DNA of 64,000 bases from contig CM037457.1 in NCBI GenBank assembly GCA_021014325.1, forward strand, positions 12,776,538 to 12,840,537. Direction: 5' to 3'. The first letter of the stretch is position 1. The number at the start of each line of letters is the position of its first letter. This DNA comes from Plazaster borealis (taxonomy: Eukaryota > Echinodermata > Asteroidea > Forcipulatida > Labidiasteridae). Shown piece after piece: positions 1-9,941 of this stretch. Below the pieces are notes generated by a model, which worked only from the letters and a program-made list of their open reading frames with translations, had not been told where the DNA came from and ran no database searches. Made by a program: the position numbers and the translations under genes.

Positions 1-83
1 CCCAAATTTGTTCCCATTGGAAGAAGCTAGAAAAGTTATTTGTTTTGATTTATGCATAGAATCTGTTTGGTTTGATTTCTCAG

Positions 84-207
84 TGTTCATAGAGAGAAGG
101 TGTCACTCCTTTTGGAAGAAAAGAAGGAGGAATGTGAACTCCTTCAGGCTAAGATTCGATTCGAGACGGACAGTCACAGCAAGGAGATAGACATTCTGCA
201 GGAAGAG
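84..207 (+). CDS. NUMA1: NuMA exon: end of coiled coil
   Basis: Acceptor TTTCTCAG and donor GTAGGC. One base completes a codon from the previous, unseen exon; 41 codons follow, beginning VHREKVSLLLEEKK. The Glu/Lys/Leu-rich heptad character fits the distal NuMA rod. Ends in phase 0. Confidence 0.8.
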
Positions 208-3200
208 GTAGGCATGCCCACTGTTATTAATTACGTTTTATTTTGGCTGCATCAATGACATGGCTTAATTGTCAAGAAAATCATCACAAGACAACAGGGC
301 GCATTTTCATTGAGCTGCTTATAGTCACAACAAGTAGCTGAGCACAACAAAAATATGCTGACCAGAATAAGGTTACCAGCCAAAGCACCTCGTCGCATAT
401 GTATCAACTGTGACTGGTATCCTGCTCATTGTTGCTCAGCAGAAAATTGTTAAAGGAACATTACAGAATTAGTTTTTGCTAACAAAACAGTTCAGCACTT
501 TATATAATCCACCATATACATAATCTGACAAACCTGTAGAAGTTTGAGATCGATCGGCCATCTGGGTCACGAGAAAATAGTGAAAAACCGATTACACATT
601 TGCATGTGTTATACAATGCATGAATAAAACGCTCATGAGCGATAAACTCCAATCGGAAATTAGTTTGATTTATTTCTCATCAAATATGGCATTTCAGACA
701 GAAATATTTCTAGGGATGTTTTCTACTATCATCATCATTAGACCGTGTAAGTTTTATGTAAATCTGTGATCATAAAGAAAATATTAATTACCAGTTCTGT
801 AACGTTCCTTTAAGCAATATTTTCTGCTTAAGCAGCTCTATGAAATTGGGCCTTGGGCCCAATTTTATAGACCTGCTTAAGCACACAAAATAGCTAAGCA
901 CAAACCAAATTCTACTCAAGGTTACCAGCCAAAATACCATGTCACTATGTCACACTATCCTGCTCGTTGTTGCTCAGCAGAAAATTGTTTTAAAAGCAAT
1001 ATTTTCTGCTTAAGCAGCTCTATGAAATTTGGCCCTGGTCTTGCAGCTCAACATTTTGTTACACCTGACTGGGAAATAATTTGACAAGACCATTTATTTA
1101 TTTATTTCTCTTTTAAATTTACTGATTTTTTTGAGGAGATTTTGAGTGCAGCACTTGTTAGTCAATCTTAAAAATATGTGTTGGGAAAATTTTGAGACTG
1201 CTATACTTGTTCAGTTGTTAGGTTACTGGCCCAATGTGAAAGTTAATGGACTCTGACCACTGGTCTTTTGAGTATTTCGATCCCAAATTTTGTTTTTGTA
1301 TTTATATGAGAAATCGCCTAACATCACAAGGCCGGACAGCCACTTCAAGGTGAGGGCTACACTTAACTGATTTGGGCTGTCGACCCAAATCAACTGTCAC
1401 CAGGGGCACGTTGCCACCTACTCTTGGGGCTGAAACGGAGTTCCCCTTCACAGTCCGTAAGGATGTAGGCATGGGTATCATCCACGAGGAGCCTGGCTGG
1501 TAGAGCAGAATGCACTACCATCCCAACTTCAATGGTAGGCACTAGAACCAACCCTAAATTCAATTAAGAACAAGTGAAACTGTAATATTTTTCTTTCCAT
1601 ACTGATCCTCCTACACTTAGCTTGACCACACAAAGCATCTTCTGGAACAGCAGCAGTCTTTAAGATATGGTCTACCGCCACCCCTTGATCCCTTGCCTGT
1701 GGATGTCAGCATGCACAGCCTAGACAGTCTGGATGATGGTGAGCTTAACCTAGCTGAGCTGGATACAGGCTCCAGGGCTAGCATTGCTTCCAATGCCTCA
1801 GGAGACAGCATCCGATCCACCGACAGTGCCAGATGTGAGTGAGATACTAGAAATCATTTTATACATTTGTCTTGAAATTAATCTTTATCCGTTCCGATTG
1901 TCCGAGAGGAGATCACTTGGCATAGCCTGACGATCTTATGACAAAAGAGGGGGCTGTCAGATGATTGTGCAGAGCGTGCAAATTTCCTGGCCCAATTTAA
2001 GTTGGTAGGTCTCAGAGTTTGTCTCGCGCAAGTTTTGAAACTGGCGTGTGATAGTTTAAAACTTAACGGCAAGAGGAGTTACTTTGCCCTCCACATGGAT
2101 AAATCAACGCAGCTGAGGCTAAACTGTCTGATTTGTTCTGAACTTTTAAAGGTTTTTTATGTTTGTGACGGAAAGCTATTTATGAATGGGAATAAAAGAG
2201 TGGCTACTCAGTCTTGAATGTTTGTTTTAAACCTTGTGCAATAAAGGACCTCACCTTTGGCTTGGTCCTATATCGCTCGGCCACGACCCTGCCGGTTTTA
2301 AACGAACTTTCAATACCTTGTCACACTCTTTTCTTCCGTTATAACCATGGGATTCGTTGATGCATACTGGAGATTTTCATGGAAACTTTAAAAGAATGTT
2401 TCAGGTTTTGTCAATCTTCAAACCATACTTCTCTAATTTAATAATCGTTTTCTCTGAGCAAAGCATTTGGTGACTACATTTAAACGATTTGAATTGTTAG
2501 TCATGGTAATTATCTTATACGTTTGTAATCTTCAAATGTGACAGTACACTTTTAACCCTAACAGATTGCTCTTTCTATAATGCTGGTAAATTTGTTTCCC
2601 ATCTACATAGGCAAGTATACAATTGAGATACACAGCCGTCAGAACACACCAGTCAACGAGTCAGTCACCACAAGCCAAATGACCACAACGCACCTGTCCA
2701 CCAGTCGACAATCCATAACCTCCAACCAGCTGCGCCTGTCCTCTCACAGCAACCTGTCCGATAGCCTCAACTTAAGCCAGCTCGGGCCTCTGTCTGTGTC
2801 CAGCATTGGCACTGACCGAGGGGATAACCTCCCTGATAAGGTGTCACAGACCATTGATGAGCTTAGGTCCAGTCAGAGCAAGACCAGAAAGATTAGGGCT
2901 TCCATGAGACAATCCCTTGTCAGCCGCAAGACAACAGGTAAGACTAGTATATATTTCTTCTCTACAGATTTAGATATAGGATTTTCTTACAGATTCAAAT
3001 GTTTATTGTCTAGATTAACCAGTGATATAAACTTTAAAATAAGCCATCACAAGACAAAATCATCAATTGATAGTAACAGATGAAATAGAATTAGCTGTTG
3101 CAAACTGCTTACCAACCAAAAGGACCTATGGTATAAATGCAAAAAATAGTTAAAGGCCTTGATAGTAACAGAGTAAATTTATTGTGATTCCCAGTTTTTG

Positions 3201-6200
3201 TTGTTCAACTTCCAAAGAGTTTCATTGAATCTCCAGCAGAAAAGCCTTCATAGCAGTGCTTGGGTTATGTCATACATAGTTTGTTGTGCTAAATTGTACT
3301 GGGATCACTGGTGATGTCTCACCAGGGTAGCTCGTGAAATTTCCCTGGGTCACTGGTGACAACTTGTAGTGGTCACAGGTGATATTTGATATAGATCACT
3401 GGAAAACACAATGGTTGACTGGCGATAACGAGGATGACCAGTGACATCTTGCTTGGGCCACTGCAAAGTCATAAATTGTTAACCAGTGTCCTGGGCCGGT
3501 TGAATCTGCCAAATTTTCAGACTGTATTGGCATTTTGACTCTGTATAATGCATTTGTACTGTTATAACAACACACCACACAATCCTTAAAATGACCTTTG
3601 TGAAAGTTCAGGTTGTGAACAAAGTGAGGTTTGGGAATTTAGCTTTGAACTTGTGTATGCCTTGACTGTAATCAACGTTTCTAGACTCTTTATTTGCATT
3701 TTCAAAAATAAAAGTAGCATTTTTCTGCTTAAATTGCAAGGCATTTAAAGGCACTGAACACGTTTTGAAATTGTCAAAGACCAGTGTTCTCACTTGGTGT
3801 ATCCCAACATATGCATAAAATAACAAGCCTGTGAAAATTTGGGCTCAATCGGTCATCGAAGTTGCAAGAAAATGATGGAAGAAAAAACACCCTTGTTGTA
3901 CAAATTTGTGTGCTTTCAGATAGGAATAAAAACTTCTTGCAAGAAGTTTTTATTATTTTAGTGAGAAATTACCTCTTTCTCAAAAACTACGTTACTTCAG
4001 AGAGAGTCGTTTCCTACAATGTTTTATACTATCAACAGCTCTCCGTTGCTTGTTACCAAGAAAGTTTTTATGGTAATATTTGAGTCATTACCAAACGTGT
4101 ACGATACCTTTAAACACTTCACGACGGTATATACAAAATAAATTGACTGTGCCTCCTGTATGGTATTAATTTTTCAGAACTTTTTGGAACTTCCGAAGCA
4201 ATTTATTTATTTATTTGTTTTTGAGAATATCGATGTCACAATGAAACCCAGAGTCCCTGACTAAAGATAACAAACATTCTAACAAAATGCACCATGATTT
4301 TTTTCTGAAATTATGGAATGTCTTAGTGAATAGGTCTGAACCCTGGCCGTAAGCCACGTCCAATAATCTGCCATGGTATTACTGGAATCTTGGACTTGCC
4401 TCCCATGTGCCGCATACAATGAAAAAACAATGATGGCAGCCTATCGATCTCTCATAATCCTCATTTGTATAAAAAAAAGGATAAACATCTGGAATCAGAG
4501 ATTACACAATAACCCCGGAAAAAGGTAGATACGAGCGTGAATTCGAGTACCCTTTATCACTCTTTGAACAGGAAAAACAAAGCACAGCACAGTAGTAGGT
4601 GCATGCCTGTGCCTGCTACACAATAGATTGCCTCGGGGAAAGTATACACGTCAGCCGGTCAAATGACCGCAACCAAAAAGAAAAACACCAAAGATATTCC
4701 AAGTGTTGATAAGCGTCAACCGTATTTCTTCACAGCAATATGTTTGCATGTGTATAAGTGGTTAATACGTATTTAATGCAGTGGGAACGTCCCGTACACC
4801 ATTGGTCAAATTGCCGGTTTACTGTCCACTCAAAAGGATCAATCAAAGCGTCCTAGTAAGGATGTATTGTTTTCAATGTTTGGTTCAGTTGGCTGAACCA
4901 GTGGCCCTGCAGGACAAGACCAGCGTTTGTTCAGGACTCTTACTGCTGTATTGAATGCAGGGCACTGCTAGGGTTAATGATTTCATAGTTAAGGTAGCTG
5001 GTGAATAATTTCACATTGGTAATAACTTGCATATATATATAACACAAGTGACAACGACATCTCCCACTGCTTTACGTGTAGGCCGTGGCCGTTTCTTCAT
5101 CGTAAATAACTGTGAGGAGGAGCCTGACGTCTTTGACTGGAACCGCCTGTCAGAGCTGCAGCGGAGAAACACCCTCTGTCTCCCCCACCTCCAGACGTCT
5201 TACCCGGTGGAGACCCAGACCAGACCCCCACAAGAAATCTCAGATGATAATCTGAAGCTGGGAGTAACTACGGAAGGTTCTGGTGAAGAGATGACGACGC
5301 GCTCATTGCGCAAACGAAAGAGTGGAGATTTGGAGCTTCCACCAGGGGGTGGGCCGTCAAAGGTTTGTGAGACTTTTTTTTTTCATTTTTTTCTGTTTGC
5401 TTGTCAAGTTGCTTAGTTTATACCTGATTTTATGATTTTGTTATTTGTCAAGATTTTTTCCTGATTATGGGGTTTGTCACTGATCTTCCTGGGCATTTAG
5501 ATTGTGTTGAAAGACCACTCTTGTTATGACCAGACCTTCAGATATCTATTTGAAATGACGTAGAGAGTCTGTAAACCTCTAAAGTGTAATATTCTGTAGT
5601 TTCAAGTATAAACCACTAAGGAAACTGACGGTAAATTTTATATAATTTTAGGTTTAGCAAAGAAAAATTGACTAGAGCAGGACTAGAACCAGCTGGCGCT
5701 CTACCAACTGAGCTATCTAGCCTTATGTTGGCGGTCTCCCTATTTTGTCAATATCTTTGTTCAGGGTTGCCAATCAGAAGCCATTCAACCTGAAGCTCCC
5801 GTACAGCCAGGGATCACACCCAAGTTTACGATACAACCTGGGAAGCGGCAGCTAAGGGATAACCTTAAGGGGATGTAACTTCTGAGTGGCACCCCCAAAC
5901 AAAGACATTGACAAAGTAGGGAGACCGCCAACGAGCGCTGGCACATTAATCCGGAGGTCGCAGGTTCAAGTCCCGCTTTAGTCAATTTCTCTTTGTTCAA
6001 TCCAAAATCCTGTAAATTCAACGGGCTTCATCTCCATACTAAAGTGGGAACTTATCCCTCAGTCAGGATTTTTTTCAAGCAATCTCACCCATGTTGTTTA
6101 CAGAAGTTTCATTTCTAAAAACAATCATTTGAATCATTGGAGTATTCTCACATAGGAGAGATTAACTGTACCACTCACCAGCAGATTGAAGTTGAAATTT

Positions 6201-8763
6201 CAGATTTGAAAAGAAGCATTTTATAGGTTTAAATCAGAGGTTTCCCTTAACTTTTTTTCCCTCGCCGGTTGGATGAGTCAACCGAAAATTTGGGTCGCCC
6301 GCAAGTTTGTCATGATCGCGGCCTCATTAAATCTAACAAATATCAAGACTTGTCAAACAATTTTATGAACTTAAAAATTTTCTCTCTTTGGGATTTTACC
6401 ACCGTACCCCTCATTTATTGCGAAAAGGATTTTTTTTGTAAAGGAAGGGTTTTGACTCGCCCGCCGCTGTTTTCACTCGCATTTGGCAAAACGGGTGATC
6501 GCTAAGTTCAAACCCTGGGTTTTACTAGACTTTTATTTGGCCTGAGACAAGTTTTTATAAAACATTTGAAGGACTTTGAGTTGCATTTTGTGTTTTCTTT
6601 GTTTTGGGAGCAGACTGTTTCTCAGTAAAAGTCATTTCTGTAAACTTCTTTGTTACCAAATGTAGATGAGAACGTCAAACTCTTACCACGCCATGCCACC
6701 TCCTCCCCCACCTGATATGAACAACACAGCCAAGAGGTCAGTCTCGTTGCAGAATATGAAGTCAACAGTAGCTGGGTTGCCCTCAAGCTCCAGCCTCCAA
6801 AGCAAGGTAAGACCTAGCCAGAACATCTGACGTTATACTTCGAGGCTTGTGAATAACGCCAGATACTTGCCCTGAGCATCTTAGGGATCCTTTGGCTGTC
6901 CTAATATTTACCACTTAGAATTTATTTGTATTTTCTTTTAGCAGCAGGATAACAGCAGAGGATTAACCAAGAACATCAGCAGCAGCAGTATCAGCAGCAA
7001 CGCAAGCATCAGCAGCAAAGCAAGCACCCACAGCACAACTAGTACCAGCAGCAGAACAACAACTAGCAGCAGTAACAGTAGATTGGAACGAGCTGGCGTA
7101 CTGCGAGCCAGCACGAAATCCAACAAGAAGCAGGGGGCAGTCAAGACTAGCACCAAGGCAGTAAAGGTAAAACTGTCAACCAATAACTCTTGCAGGCCTG
7201 TATACTCAGGGCTTTTCTCATCCCCAATGCAAATTACTACAGTGGTTAAATTGTTTGTTGTAACCCCCGCTAGGATTCGAACCGGCTCTCCCGTCAATGT
7301 GTATGCACAGTGGTCTAGTGGTTAAGATATTTGTTTTAGAATGTATGGGTCGCAGGCTCAAATCCCACCCAAGAAGTATGCCTGTGGATCTGCAGGACTA
7401 AGGAAAGCATCGAGTATACAGTGCTTAGCACACATCGGTGTATGGTAAAACCAAAATATTATTTGTTATGTCCGATGCAATTTATTTCATCTATTGAAGC
7501 TTAAGTTTGTAATGTTGTGCTTGGCTGCTTTTTGTGCTTATGAAACTCTACGAAACTAAGCCAAGGTTTTAAGAGAACAATACCGGTTGAAAACATTGTT
7601 TACTTTCATAAATTCTCCAAAAGCCATTGTCTGATTTTGATGGATTATGCACTGCACAGCCAAACTCAATATGATAAGGCCGAGAAGTTCCAAGTTGTAG
7701 CATGTTGTTACCATTTTGTTTAGGATACTGACGTGTTAGCAATTCTTGTCGTCGACAATTCAAAGTAAATACTCCCAGGTACTAAAGGCTAATGATATTT
7801 TTATTCAATTCTGCTACACAGCAGAATGACCCACGTCGAGAGAGCATGGCTTTCAGCATCGGCTTCTCCCCCAAACCCCAAGTCAGGCGCCGCTCCTCCA
7901 GAATGTCTCTATCAAAGAAGGCGACCAACAGCCCCAAAGTACAGGCAGCTGCACCGGGAATAACACCCAGCAAGAAATCCTCCAGAAGGGTACGTGTCCA
8001 ATTTTCATGAGACAGGTTCAAAAATATTTGTATCGTGTCCTAGAGGGGTTACTTTAATATTTCTGAACTTTAATATTTTTTTGTGGGGTTACATGTGGCC
8101 GAGAGGTTTATAGCATCGAATTCAAGTTCCAATGGTTAAGTCATCGGTGTGTGGGTTTGAGTCCCGGTCATGACACTTGTTTCCTTGAGCAAGATTCCTT
8201 TACCATAATTGCTTCTCTTCACCCAGGGGTATAAATTGGTACCTGCGAGGGTAGAAGTTGATATTGTGTTATGGGACGTAAAGCCGTTGGTCCCGTATGT
8301 GTGTTGTGTAATGCACGTAAAAGAACCCAGTGCACTTACCAAAAATAGAAGGGGTGTGCCCCGGTGTTCCTGGTTTGATTGGCTGCATATTGCGCCACAG
8401 CACCCTGTAAACCATTACATGGTGCTATGAAAAGGAATTGGTCTCATACTTCAAATGTAGCTCCACAATACCTTGCAGGAAAATACTGAACGTTAAAAAG
8501 CGCTTAGAGGCTGGCCTGTAGTAGGCGCTATACAAATATGTTATATTATTATTATTATACATAAATGAATGGTCTCATAAGCGTTGAAATGTGCTGTCTT
8601 GTCACCCCAACCCCCCACTTCCACTTCTCAAAGTCTCCCTTCAACAAACATTTGCTAGTTTTTCAACATTAAACTTGGTACTTACTTATGGTTGGGTTTT
8701 TAGTTCTTGTTTTTTTCTCTCATTTTTCTACAGAGATCTATTGCTAAGTGGCTCGCCAAGTAG
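84..8763 (+). CDS. NUMA1: NuMA homologue, C-terminal part (8 coding exons, 5' truncated by the window)
   Basis: Coding exons: 84-207, 1621-1834, 2611-2937, 5082-5362, 6666-6806, 6942-7166, 7822-7989, 8734-8763. All are bounded by AG/GT with matching phases, giving 502 residues and a TAG stop at 8761-8763. The calling evidence is two blocks shared with vertebrate NuMA in the right order: DWNRLSELQRRN followed by PHLQTSYPVE, and RRESMAFSI near the end (human NuMA has RRQSMAFSI). The first exon looks like the end of a coiled coil (E/K/L-rich heptads); the remainder is Ser/Thr/Arg/Lys-rich and probably disordered. NuMA anchors dynein-dynactin and LGN at the mitotic cortex and spindle poles and is nuclear in interphase; the C-terminal part carries the LGN, microtubule and nuclear-import functions. 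I cannot place those sub-motifs exactly. The N-terminal hook-like domain and long coiled coil must lie upstream of the window. Confidence 0.9.
297..857 (+). mobile_element. Element B copy split by a TTAA-type MITE
   Basis: Outer parts 297-449 and 814-857 form one copy of the palindrome-ended element B: starts near GGGCGCATTTTCATTGAGCTG, has AAGGTTACCAGCCAAA inside and ends GCTCTATGAAATTGGGCC. It lies in a NuMA intron and is interrupted at a TTAA by the element at 454-809. Confidence 0.75.
454..809. mobile_element. TTAA-inserting MITE, family D
   Basis: 356 bp flanked by TTAA at 450-453 and 810-813. Ends AGGAACATTACAGAATTAGT and, reverse complemented, AGGAACGTTACAGAACTGGT. No coding capacity; a non-autonomous DNA transposon with piggyBac-like target choice. 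Confidence 0.75.
855..1037 (+). mobile_element. Element B copy
   Basis: Runs from TTGGGCCCAATTTTATAGAC to GCTCTATGAAATTTGGCCC with inverted ends and the internal AAGGTTACCAGCCAAAATAC. It abuts the previous copy head to tail. Confidence 0.75.
1308..1517 (-). repeat. SINE 3' part (same family as 63578-63910)
   Basis: Reverse complement of the 63715-63905 segment, sharing the blocks around TCTACCAGCCAGGCTCC and TGATGTTAGGCGAT. In a NuMA intron just upstream of the 1621 exon. Confidence 0.65.
1621..1834 (+). CDS. NUMA1: NuMA exon: tail start
   Basis: Acceptor CTACACTTAG, donor GTGAGT. Starts in phase 0 and ends in phase 1. Encodes LDHTKHLLEQQQ, then a Pro-rich turn (GLPPPLDPLP) and a Ser/Asp-rich stretch, marking the change from coiled coil to the disordered tail. 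Confidence 0.8.
2611..2937 (+). CDS. NUMA1: NuMA exon: Ser/Thr-rich tail
   Basis: Acceptor CTACATAG, donor GTAAGA. Enters in phase 1 and leaves in phase 1. Ser/Thr/Asn-rich sequence with LSQLGPLSVSS, ending in a basic run (KTRKIRASMRQSLVSRK). No recognised domain; its place in the gene rests on splice phase and neighbours. Confidence 0.8.
3749..4109 (+). mobile_element. TTAA MITE, family A
   Basis: 361 bp between TTAA at 3745-3748 and 4110-4113, ends AGGCACTGAACACG and CGTGTACGATACCT. Central perfect 30-bp palindrome at 3925-3954. In a NuMA intron. Confidence 0.85.
5082..5362 (+). CDS. NUMA1: NuMA exon: diagnostic conserved block
   Basis: Acceptor TTTACGTGTAG, donor GTTTGT. Encodes GRGRFFIVNNCEEEPDVF, then DWNRLSELQRRN and PHLQTSYPVE. 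This closely parallels the vertebrate NuMA segment with DWNRIAELQQRN and PHLKTCYPLE and is the strongest single identifier of the gene. A basic stretch (RSLRKRKSG) near the end could serve nuclear import. Ends in phase 0. Confidence 0.92.
5645..6005. repeat. Inverted pair of tRNA-derived SINE heads
   Basis: On the - strand 5650-5760 reads AGCTCAGTTGGTAGAGCG, a good tRNA A box, followed too closely by a B-box-like GGTTCTAGTCC. On the + strand 5890-6000 has the same flanks (GGGAGACCGCCAAC) but keeps the B box GGTTCAAGTCC and lacks the A-box half. The two form an inverted repeat around 5760-5890. Confidence 0.6.
6235..6517. mobile_element. Possible hAT-like element with CAGRG ends
   Basis: Begins CAGAGGTTTCCCTTAACTT and ends with the reverse complement of CAGGGTTTGAACTTAGCG. 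The termini resemble hAT ends, but the flanking duplication is not clear. Confidence 0.4.
6666..6806 (+). CDS. NUMA1: NuMA exon: proline-run tail segment
   Basis: Acceptor AAATGTAG, donor GTAAGA; 47 codons, phase 0 at both ends. Contains a polyproline run (AMPPPPPPDM) and AKRSVSLQNMKS. Confidence 0.8.
6942..7166 (+). CDS. NUMA1: NuMA exon: Ser/Thr low-complexity segment built on AGC codons
   Basis: Acceptor TTCTTTTAG, donor GTAAAA; 75 codons, phase 0. The first two thirds are a Ser/Thr/Asn run coded mostly by AGC, a coding trinucleotide expansion. The end (KKQGAVKTSTKAVK) lines up with the Lys/Ala-rich segment that precedes RRQSMAFS in human NuMA. Confidence 0.8.
7296..7445 (+). repeat. tRNA-like SINE fragment
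   Basis: GTGGTCTAGTGGTTAAG (A-box like) and GGCTCAAATCCCA (B-box like) about 40 bases apart, with no pairing acceptor stem, so not a tRNA gene. In the intron after the AGC-rich NuMA exon. Confidence 0.5.
7822..7989 (+). CDS. NUMA1: NuMA exon: RRESMAFSI block
   Basis: Acceptor CTGCTACACAG, donor GTACGT; 56 codons, phase 0. Contains RRESMAFSIGFSPKP, then an Arg/Ser/Lys-rich basic tail (RRRSSRMSLSKKATNSPK). It parallels the human RRQSMAFSILNTPKK segment and following basic region. Confidence 0.92.
8093..8559 (+). repeat. tRNA-derived SINE, long family, near full length
   Basis: The head has A box TGGCCGAGAGG and B box GGTTTGAGTCC, then a body with CATGACACTTGTTTCCTTGA and GTGTAATGCACGTAAAAGAA, and a tail TATTATTATTATTAT. 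In the last NuMA intron. Confidence 0.75.
8734..8763 (+). CDS. NUMA1: NuMA last coding exon
   Basis: Acceptor ATTTTTCTACAG. Encodes RSIAKWLAK and a TAG stop. It follows the previous exon in phase and is the only short in-phase terminus nearby. An AATAAA at 8929-8934 is a candidate poly(A) signal. Confidence 0.7.
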   Translation, partial: RSIAKWLAK

Positions 8764-8928
8764 TCATCCACACAGCGATCCTGCTCATCAGTTTATTTCA
8801 AGGTAGTAGGTTTAAATAATTGATGAAGCATAAACATATGCTTAGCAGAAGAAAAAAAGTTATCAAACTTTTGGATAATGGTTTACACACTATGTGATGC
8901 TCCATGTCAAAACCCGGCACTCCCTGCC

Positions 8929-8934
8929 AATAAA
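8929..8934 (+). terminator. Candidate NuMA poly(A) signal
   Basis: AATAAA 166 bases after the NuMA stop and before the nested repeat block at 8994. Other AATAAA hexamers occur farther on in this AT-rich DNA, so this is only the nearest candidate. Confidence 0.35.
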
Positions 8935-9018
8935 CAAGCTGGGCTTATTTGCTCATCAACGGGATTAGAAGAAGAGCTTTCAAATAACACCTGGGACCAA
9001 TTTCATAGAGCTGCTTAA

Positions 9019-9395
9019 AGGCACTGGACACATTTGGTAATTACTCAAAATATATATTAGCATAAAAAGTTACTTGGTAAAGAGCAACGGAGAGCTGTTG
9101 ATAAGTATAAAATATTGTGAGAAACGACTCCCTCTGAAGTAACGTAGTTTTTGAGAAAGAGGTAATTTCTCAGTAAAGTATTTGAATATGAAAAAACTTC
9201 AGACCTGAAGCCTTTTTCAGGCATCTGAAAGCACACACATTTGTGCATTAAGGGTGTTTTTTCTTTCATTATTTTCTTGCAACTTCAATGACCAAGTGAG
9301 CCCAAATTTTCACAGGTTTGTTATTTTCTGCATATGTTGGGATACACCGACTGTGAATACTGGTGTCTGACAATTACCAAACGTGTCCAGTGCCT
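9019..9395 (-). mobile_element. TTAA MITE, family A (nested)
   Basis: 377 bp with TTAA at 9015-9018 and 9396-9399, ends AGGCACTGGACACATTTGG and CGTGTCCAGTGCCT. Reverse orientation relative to the next copy. Confidence 0.88.
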
Positions 9396-9547
9396 TTAAG
9401 CAGATGATTTTGCTTTGCAATTTTTTGTGCTAAGCAAAACTTAGCAAGATGCCAGGCAAAGATGGTGCATGTGACATTATAGTTTGGCTGGTGTCCTTAT
9501 TCTGGTAAGCCTAATTTTTGTTGTGCTTAGCTACTTTTTGTGCTTAA

Positions 9548-9915
9548 AGGCATCGTACACGTTTGGTAATTGTCAAAGACCAGTGTTCTCATTTGGTGTA
9601 TCCCAACATATGCATAAAACAACAAGCCTGTGAAAATTTGGGCTCAATTGGTCATCGAAGTTGCAAGAAAATGATGAAAGAAAAAACACCCTTGTTGTAC
9701 AAATTTGTGTGCTTTCAGATAGGAATAAAAGGCTTCTAGCTAGAAGTCTTTTATTATTTTAGTGAGAAATTACCTCTTTCTCAAAAACTACGTTACTTCA
9801 GAGGGAGTCGTTTCTCACAATGTTTTATACTATCAACAGCTCTCTGTTGCTCGTTACCAAGTCAGTTTTTATGCTAATATATATTTGGAGTAAATACCAA
9901 ACGTGTACGATACCT
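9548..9915 (+). mobile_element. TTAA MITE, family A (nested)
   Basis: 368 bp with TTAA at 9544-9547 and 9916-9919. The central palindrome (9724-9755) carries symmetric changes relative to the copy at 3749. Confidence 0.88.
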
Positions 9916-9941
9916 TTAAGCAGCTCTATGATATTGGGCCC

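Larger units (their letters stand above)
8994..9941 (+). mobile_element. Element B copy carrying two nested family A MITEs
   Basis: Element B starts GGGACCAATTTCATAGAGC at 8994 and ends ATATTGGGCCC at 9941. It is split at two TTAA sites by family A copies at 9019-9395 and 9548-9915. Element B is about 195 bp once the insertions are discounted. Confidence 0.85.

Noticed and set aside
7296..7370. Possible tRNA gene
   Set aside because: Has A- and B-box-like words but no pairing acceptor or anticodon stems; fits a SINE head.
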